Shown here in pieces: positions 59,401 to 64,000 of a stretch of DNA of 64,000 bases. The translations under genes and the position numbers were made by a program. The first letter of the stretch is position 1. Every line of letters begins with the position of its first letter. Under the pieces are notes generated by a model, which was not told the DNA's origin, ran no database searches, and saw only the letters and a program-made list of their open reading frames with translations. This DNA is from Tenebrio molitor (taxonomy: Eukaryota > Arthropoda > Insecta > Coleoptera > Tenebrionidae), in assembly GCF_963966145.1 (NCBI RefSeq), contig NC_091048.1:26164001-26228000 (forward strand). The letters are read 5' to 3'.

Positions 59401-60205
59401 TCCAGTTCTATCTCAATTTCACCCTAGATTTTCCCTAGATCAGTATTGAGGTTATGTTGCATGTGTTTGTGAGTTTGAGACACGTGTTTAATTTAAATTT
59501 AAATTGTCAAATGTGACATTCGGTGACAATTTCAAAAGTCAATGTTCCAAACGTGATTTATAAAATTCACTGTTTTGAATTTTCTGCCAACCTGACAACA
59601 CTTTGACAATTGATTATAAAGAAAAACGGACTTTACGTTGATTACTAAATTAAATCACATTATAAACGGTATCAAGGGCTCAGCGTCATTAACTCATTAG
59701 TATTCTTGGTTGCGTACAAAATAAATTCAGAAATAAGCCTTACATGACCTGCCCAGTATGTATCTTTTATATGTTATGAAAGATTTACCATACAGCACGT
59801 TGCATTTTACAAACCTGAAAGCGCCTCTTTATCCTGATCACCATTACCTTGGAAGAACCGCGCCGTGGCCGGTATGTTAACCGCCAGCACGTGCGTCTTC
59901 GTGTACTCCTCCAACCTCCTCTGGACGTAGCTCTCGATCGAACCGTAACTCCTGGCCTTATCGCAGATCCTGTCGTCGTCAACAAGTGTGCGCGAGGCAT
60001 TAGCGGCCCTCTCGATGCCGACACCCGGGATTATCGAGTACTCGTCCACGCTCAACACGCGATCAACGTACCGCTTCAGTTCTTTATCCAGATCACTTTC
60101 GCAGTCGAGTTTCGAGCCTCGCAAATCCGACACCAAACACAACACCACGTACAACACCTCTATCACCACGTGACCCCGTCGACTGCGACTCCATGTTCCG
60201 TCCAT
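50415..60205 (-). CDS. Large Osiris-like membrane protein with C-terminal Cys domain, gene F, 4 coding exons
   Basis: Exons are 60,205-59,848, 54,524-54,158, 51,091-50,786 and 50,628-50,415 (414 residues); introns are 5323, 3066 and 157 bp. Phases are 1, 2, 2, and every junction is GT-AG and frame-true (CCAAG|GTAATG, CCGCAG, AGCAG|GTGAGA, CTGTCGCAG, AGCAG|GTAGGG, GTTTCAG). A signal anchor at about 12-28 (VVIEVLYVVLCLVSDLR) is followed by an acidic, helix-rich region (YVQRRLEEYTKTHVLAVNIP). The Osiris-like hydrophobic block is at about 128-180 (FALKKLLLPVFIGAQLVKSV), then comes an Asn/Gln and acidic linker. The C-terminal domain (about 285-390) has two CX5C pairs (316/322 and 378/384), CRERLVCMMYANPAKYAPYS and FRYMKAAKDGQDG. 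There is no AQxLAY. The family role is unknown to me. The ATG at 60,205 is preceded by an acceptor (TTATTTGCAG, exon start 60,221), implying a non-coding first exon upstream. Confidence 0.8.
51850..52438. mobile_element. MITE with a nested MITE, in gene F intron 3
   Basis: The outer TA-flanked ends CAGGGTGTCCCAAAAATGGC and their inverse enclose a copy of the 49.1-kb MITE half (about 51,985-52,184, ending CACCCTG). The older element therefore received a second insertion. It lies in the intron between exons at 54.2 and 51.1 kb. Confidence 0.65.
52446..52696 (+). repeat. Dispersed repeat with 32-bp hairpin units, copy 3
   Basis: The same family as 34,033-34,282, with the same left (AGGAGCAAAAATGAAGTTTT) and right (CAGTATAATGTCATATTTTA) flanks but only about two units (52,551-52,612). 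It directly follows the nested MITE. Confidence 0.7.
53555..53764. mobile_element. Palindromic MITE, copy 2 (CTTGGATTTTCTCATGG ends)
   Basis: The second copy of the 40.7-kb element, interior inverted relative to it. A 188-codon plus-strand ORF (53,576-54,142) starts inside this MITE, runs antisense through the intron and is judged spurious. Confidence 0.65.
54525..56980. other. Gene F intron 1, left part
   Basis: The stretch 54,590-55,450 is GC-richer and single-copy-looking; a hairpin CCACCCACG-cgaaagaa-CGTGGGTGG lies at about 55,483-55,507. A 66-codon minus-strand ORF (54,953-55,153) has Gly/Leu-rich coding-like ends but no splice sites. The rest is AT-rich. Confidence 0.3.
56983..57281. 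mobile_element. MITE with TTTTTTCCAACGTCGCTTAT ends
   Basis: The left arm TCCAACGTCGCTTATGAAAA is matched in reverse at 57,262-57,281. Between them are three TTCCTCACTAGTGA-like direct repeats. Confidence 0.5.
57845..58170 (-). pseudogene. Frameshifted coding relic inside gene F intron
   Basis: The minus strand reads a charged segment (NDNEDANHMENINDSIVRG), then after a frameshift a Lys/Glu/Thr-rich segment (KVLTEEQDTSGEVSAEE, then LKKNTQKSWNEMK) to a TGA. It looks like the C-terminus of a transposon or retroposed protein. Family unknown. Confidence 0.3.
58243..58660. mobile_element. MITE carrying a transposase start, kin of the 18.3-kb palindrome
   Basis: The left end CAGGGTATTTCATAAGCGAT has TA before it. 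The block GAAAATGCAACCCACAATACA is shared with 18,262-18,432. The right end is diverged. It lies in gene F intron 1. Confidence 0.6.
58418..58510 (+). pseudogene. N-terminal relic of a Tc1/mariner-type transposase
   Basis: A 30-codon ORF begins MYSNNEKTDMILIYGECNKN and continues ASTVSRLYRE. This matches from memory the start of the insect transposase family whose HTH region reads 'VSVETCRTILKEDLHLYPY', as in the relic at 17,881-18,087. Only the start survives, within the MITE. Confidence 0.5.
59087..59757. mobile_element. Foldback MITE, about 670 bp, with an inner MITE
   Basis: The left arm (GCAAGTCACATAAGGCTTAT, then TTCTGAATTTATTTT and ATACCGTTTATAATGTGATT) is matched in reverse at 59,641-59,757. 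The inner element 59,317-59,633 lies in the loop. The right end stops about 90 bp from the gene F exon 1 donor (59,847). Confidence 0.65.
59317..59633. mobile_element. Inner MITE with AAGTCCG ends and TA flanks
   Basis: AAGTCCGTTTTTTTTATAAT at the left is matched by ATTATAAAGAAAAACGGACTT at the right, with TA on each side. It is nested in the 59,087-59,757 element. Confidence 0.7.
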
Positions 60206-62265
60206 TTTGAGGGCATGCCACCTGCAAATAAACAAAATTTCATTACCACTCGCCGAAATCGTAACGGTAAAAGAACACTTCGACAATCGAGGGCAGCCGC
60301 GGTTCTTGCTGCACTCGATGAATCGACGCTTTCGACAAGATGAGGCAAAAAGTGCACCGACAACGATGCAAATGTCCAGTCGACATTAGTTTCAAGGCGT
60401 ACTGTACGGCGCCTCAATAATTTTAGACGTGACGGAAAGAAGTCGATGGAATGTGCAGCGGTATAGATTGCAAATGTCCACTTGGCATTGGTGTGTAGAT
60501 GCGCTGTACAACGCCCCAGATGGACCAATTTTCTGGTGGAAAGTTTTCAACTCAGGTGGCTCTTTGTGAGCTTTCAGGTTTAGGTGAAAGGTGGAACGAG
60601 CCCGGTCGTTTTTTCTATAAATAAATTATATCCTGCATTACTCCTTAATTGTCCATAAAGTGTCAAGGCTGCGAAAATATAGAACTCTTTGTGTAGATCC
60701 TTCATCCCAGAAAATTAACCACCCAGCCATGAAAAGCAGGTACGTTTTTGCGTCCACAATCCGGAAAAAATCGCTGAGACGCAGTCTATTATTAATTAAA
60801 CACAAGTAAATCACCAGAGTCATTATCAGGGGCGAACAAATGATATTTTTACTCGTCGGCTGTATGCACGTAATTGTTTTACGTAAGCGTCACGTGGAGG
60901 CCAACGTGACCTGGTCCAATTAGCGAACCTTCTTTGTCGGTTCTTAGGGTTCAATTAATAATTTCATTAGGTGTACGGGAAGCACCGAATTTGTTTACGT
61001 CTGTCGAAAGAAAATCCAATTACGTGACGCTTGTTTTTGACTTGATTAGTGCGCAGCAGGTAGGAAGTCGAGTGGCTAATCCATCAACGAATTATCGTTT
61101 GACTTAGGTTAAAAGGAAGTGACGTCACATGTAAAAGAAATAATCGCATGGTCTATATCGCGAGTGTGTAATAAACAACATAACTGTTTTTTGAATTGCA
61201 TGCGAATTTTGTTGGTAACAGGACACGCCCCTGCTGTCAACGTTGACAACCGACCGAATCGCATTTTTGGTTTTGCAGTGTGGACAATTCGAGAGTCTTC
61301 ATAAGTGTTATTTATCATCTAATCGCATTAGGTCAGTAGGTCTGATGCTCCGGACATTTATTTTAGTCGGACGATATGCAAACAAGTCCACTAAGTGGAG
61401 CTCGAGGAAAACAAAGAGCGGGAAGAATCGAAAGAACTAGGTTATGTTTTGGGAAAGTGCGCAAGGTTAGGTTTTTTAGCAATAATTTAATTGGTAATTT
61501 GTGACTCGATCGGAACGTCCAATCAGGGCGTAATAAATTCAAAATTCAATTAACGTACAAAAGTCATAAATATTAGCGATACGAGGCCGTTGCAGGCACG
61601 GATCGTGTAATTAATTTGTGCAGAATGTGTCAAAGTAATTATTTTTCGTATTGATTTTATTCGTGTTTTAAATTGTTCGAGAGTAGGACGACCGCATGAA
61701 AGTAGTAGAATTCTTGGTACAGTAATGTGAAAATATAAATGTCATTGTGTTGACTCGAGGAGTTTGATTGTCAAAGTATTATTTTGGGGAAGTGTTACGT
61801 GATGATACGAAAAAAAAAGAAAGTTACAAAAAGTGTTGAAAGCAAAGTGATGTTTCTTGTTCTCGTTTGAGGAAAAGTAATTTTGAATGCTACAAAAGAA
61901 ACATGTGTCAAAATACAAAGGAAAGTTGTTGAGGGAAATGTCAACAAATTTTGCAATTATTTTTGCCAATAAAATGGCTAAAATTACACCAGTACATTGT
62001 CAGATTTAAATACGAGTATAAGCAAAATTTGAAAAGAAAATTTTGATTTGGGATGTTGCATTAAAAAAGGTGTTTCACAATCATGTCTAGTGCTTGCTGC
62101 ATGTCTACAGAAAAAGAAGAAAGAGGAGAAAAAGAAAAAAAAATAGCAGTTCAGTCGCAATTAATATTTCATCTTGTTTAGCTAGTTCTACACTGGTTAA
62201 ACATAAGATTGGTTTAATGGAGGAAGAAGTAGAGGATCAAAGGTCAAATACAAATTATTATGCAC
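60206..62265. other. Upstream region of gene F
   Basis: Contains the 5' UTR acceptor at 60,222. A diverged 48-bp direct repeat lies at about 60,366-60,413 and 60,467-60,514 (TGCAAATGTCCA..GTACTGTACGGCGCC type). The rest is single-copy-looking. I could not place the first exon or a TATA box. Confidence 0.3.
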
Positions 62266-62361
62266 GTTTTATACCATTTTGTCGCACGCGTTTTTTAGAG
62301 CACGACGAGCGCAGCGAGAAGTGCTATAAACAAACAAGTGCGACAAAATGGCTTATAAAAT
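62266..62361 (+). mobile_element. MITE with a GAGCACGACGAGCGCAGCGA core, copy 2
   Basis: The ends TTTTATACCATTTTGTCGCA and TGCGACAAAATGGCTTATAA are inverse repeats. The core is identical to 34,296-34,399 in inverse orientation. Confidence 0.7.
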
Positions 62362-63682
62362 GAGTGTAATACAATATTTTTTCTATTTTTCCCCTATTTT
62401 AAAAATTCATTTAAAAAAAAGTTCAAAACATAATGCTAGGAAAATTATATTTGGCAAATATAAGGGTTGGTAACGCTGGTAACTAGACAAGGTAAGTTTT
62501 CAATTTAAACTGTTGCGAAGTGCTGTCACATAGCAACTACTCATTGTGAATCACTGCCAACATTAAAAATGTAATTAAATGTTCCTGAAACGCGTATCGA
62601 AAAGAGCTCCTTTCATCGGAAAAGTTAGGATTGAAGTTGTTCACGACCATTTTGTGGGACTTGTGGGTTAATAAATAATCAATTGGAGATGCGTCTATTG
62701 TTTTACAATATGTTTCTTTGCATTTTTCAGCGTACGTAGACGAGTAAAATTCAGATTTATAAATTTATAAATAAGTCGCGTTTGCTCACGGTTTCGCTCT
62801 CCCTGTTTAATATTTTACTTCACTGCTCAGTTCCGTTACGTGGAAGTCCCCAACAACCAAGTTATCCAACACTGAAATAATTTTGGAAATCGGGCCTGCC
62901 ATTCGCAAGTTTATCCCGAGCTTATAAACAAACAAATATACGCACGGGCAAAATTCCAGCACAAAAACCAGATTTCAAATATCGAATGTTCGAATAGCGC
63001 TAAATATTATTGCAATTGTTAATAAATAAACTAAGCAAATAAACAATAAGACCACAGATTAATTTCACGATTACTGCAGATCCTAATTTGAGAAATGCAG
63101 GAAAATAACTTTTTGCCTCGAATTAAATAATAAACTTTCAAAATATAGGAATTTTTCTCAAATCACTCAAACCTCAGGAGTTGAAATGTCCACAGGCGGC
63201 TCGAGAGACTCAAATGTAAGTTCATTTGAAGCATTTCTCACGATTTATTTATCAATAATAATTACACGAAATATTTAATAATGAAATTATCCATATTAAA
63301 AAACAGCCTCTAAAAAAGCGAAATAACGAAATTACTACCAAATATTTAACCGGTGCCACTGTGGTGGAACACGAGTCGCCCGTGTGCATGCATGACAGAT
63401 GTCACAATAAAAAATAGCACGATAGCTGTTCAACGTTAAAAAATAAACTTTAGTAGATTTTACTAATATTATTGAACCTTCATGTACTAATATAATATTT
63501 CAACAAGAAAACTAGAAATTACTGGTGCCTTAAAATTTGAAAAATGTAAGTTTGAAAATTGTCATTTTACTCTCACTGCAGCAAAACAAAATAAATGAGT
63601 TCATATCCAATTTTTTTTTGTGATCCGCTTGAATATAAAATAGTATACATATATCATTCTGTTCTTCGCCCAGTTACTGAAC
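62362..63682. other. AT-rich intergenic sequence
   Basis: No coding stretch or clear repeat is seen. Confidence 0.3.
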
Positions 63683-63745
63683 TCGACTTCGTCTCGGTCT
63701 TCAATCTCTGGGCTTAGCACAAAAAGACTCACTTCTACTCTTAAT
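63683..63745. repeat. 63-bp repeat shared with 14.4 kb
   Basis: The partner of 14,447-14,509, with only a few differences and the same orientation. It directly precedes the terminal MITE. Confidence 0.65.
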
Positions 63746-63754
63746 TATATCTGT

Positions 63755-64000
63755 GGCGGTCGTGAAAAAGTAGGTAAGTCGAAAATGTTAATTTTTCAGG
63801 GCAACGATTCAAAATTCCACATCATTCCTAAAATCCTGTAATTAAATAGAAACTTCTTTCTACCTGTACTTGCTTTCAATATAAGTAAATTTTAAACTGT
63901 GAAAATCTGAATTATTTAATTCCATGATTTATTATTAAGGTGTAAACATCGTTAACTCATTTTTGAAATTATTTGACTTACCTACTTTTTCACGACCGCC
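63755..64000. mobile_element. MITE with GGCGGTCGTGAAAAAGTAGG ends, closing at the window edge
   Basis: GGCGGTCGTGAAAAAGTAGG plus TAAGTC at the left is matched exactly in reverse by the last 26 bases of the window. The right flank cannot be seen. Confidence 0.7.

Noticed and set aside
60163..60528. 121-codon minus-strand ORF upstream of gene F
   Set aside because: It crosses the TTATTTGCAG acceptor and overlaps the gene F start in another frame, with no signal or domain.

Overview
This is eukaryotic nuclear DNA. Coding islands are small, intron-split and GC-richer, and they sit in a very AT-rich background full of short inverted-repeat transposons. The short introns (48-74 bp), TATA boxes just upstream of the start codons, several DUF1676 (Osiris, Osi) proteins and relics of Tc1/mariner transposases point to an insect. 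A beetle is my best guess, from the look of the transposase relics; it is not proven. Osiris genes form a conserved physical cluster in insects and encode secreted or membrane proteins of the endomembrane system that are expressed in cuticle-making epithelia. I do not assign individual Osi numbers, because that needs a tree.

Layout. 0-5 kb: mostly gene-free, with a retrotransposon-tail fragment (1.77-1.9 kb) and a coding-looking but broken segment (4.2-4.9 kb, minus). 5.3-7.9 kb: two-exon Osiris gene A (minus), whose intron carries a degenerate repeat. 8.4-8.7 kb: a TATA box followed by an orphan 64-codon ORF (plus). 9.7-25.1 kb: a long transposon-rich stretch with no convincing host gene, but with foldback Tc1/mariner-type elements, decayed transposase pieces and palindromic MITEs. 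25.5-26.05 kb: an unrecognised candidate two-exon gene (minus). 26.4-27.8 kb: gene B, a divergent Osiris-like gene on the plus strand with a 48-bp in-frame intron. 29.8-32.0 kb: four-exon Osiris gene C (minus). 34-41 kb: repeats, plus single-copy-looking sequence with a homeodomain-type palindrome and an orphan TATA box. 42.0-44.2 kb: five-exon Osiris gene D (minus). 44.7-50 kb: transposon debris. 50.4-60.2 kb: gene F (minus), a 414-residue four-exon gene with an Osiris-like hydrophobic block and a C-terminal cysteine domain; its introns hold many MITEs. 60.2-64 kb: its upstream region and more MITEs.

The splice models for A, B, C, D and F were built by hand from GT-AG sites with matching phase, and every junction keeps the frame. 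A, C and D share the family plan: signal peptide, a more variable (often Cys-pair) N-terminal region, a long hydrophobic Leu/Ala/Val/Ile/Gly/Lys block, a His/Tyr/Gly-rich tail and an AQxLAY-like motif. B keeps the signal peptide and hydrophobic block but not AQxLAY. F has the hydrophobic block followed by a different C-terminal domain. Many elements are flanked by a TA dinucleotide, as expected for Tc1/mariner-type insertion, and several are nested or shared between distant sites in the window.
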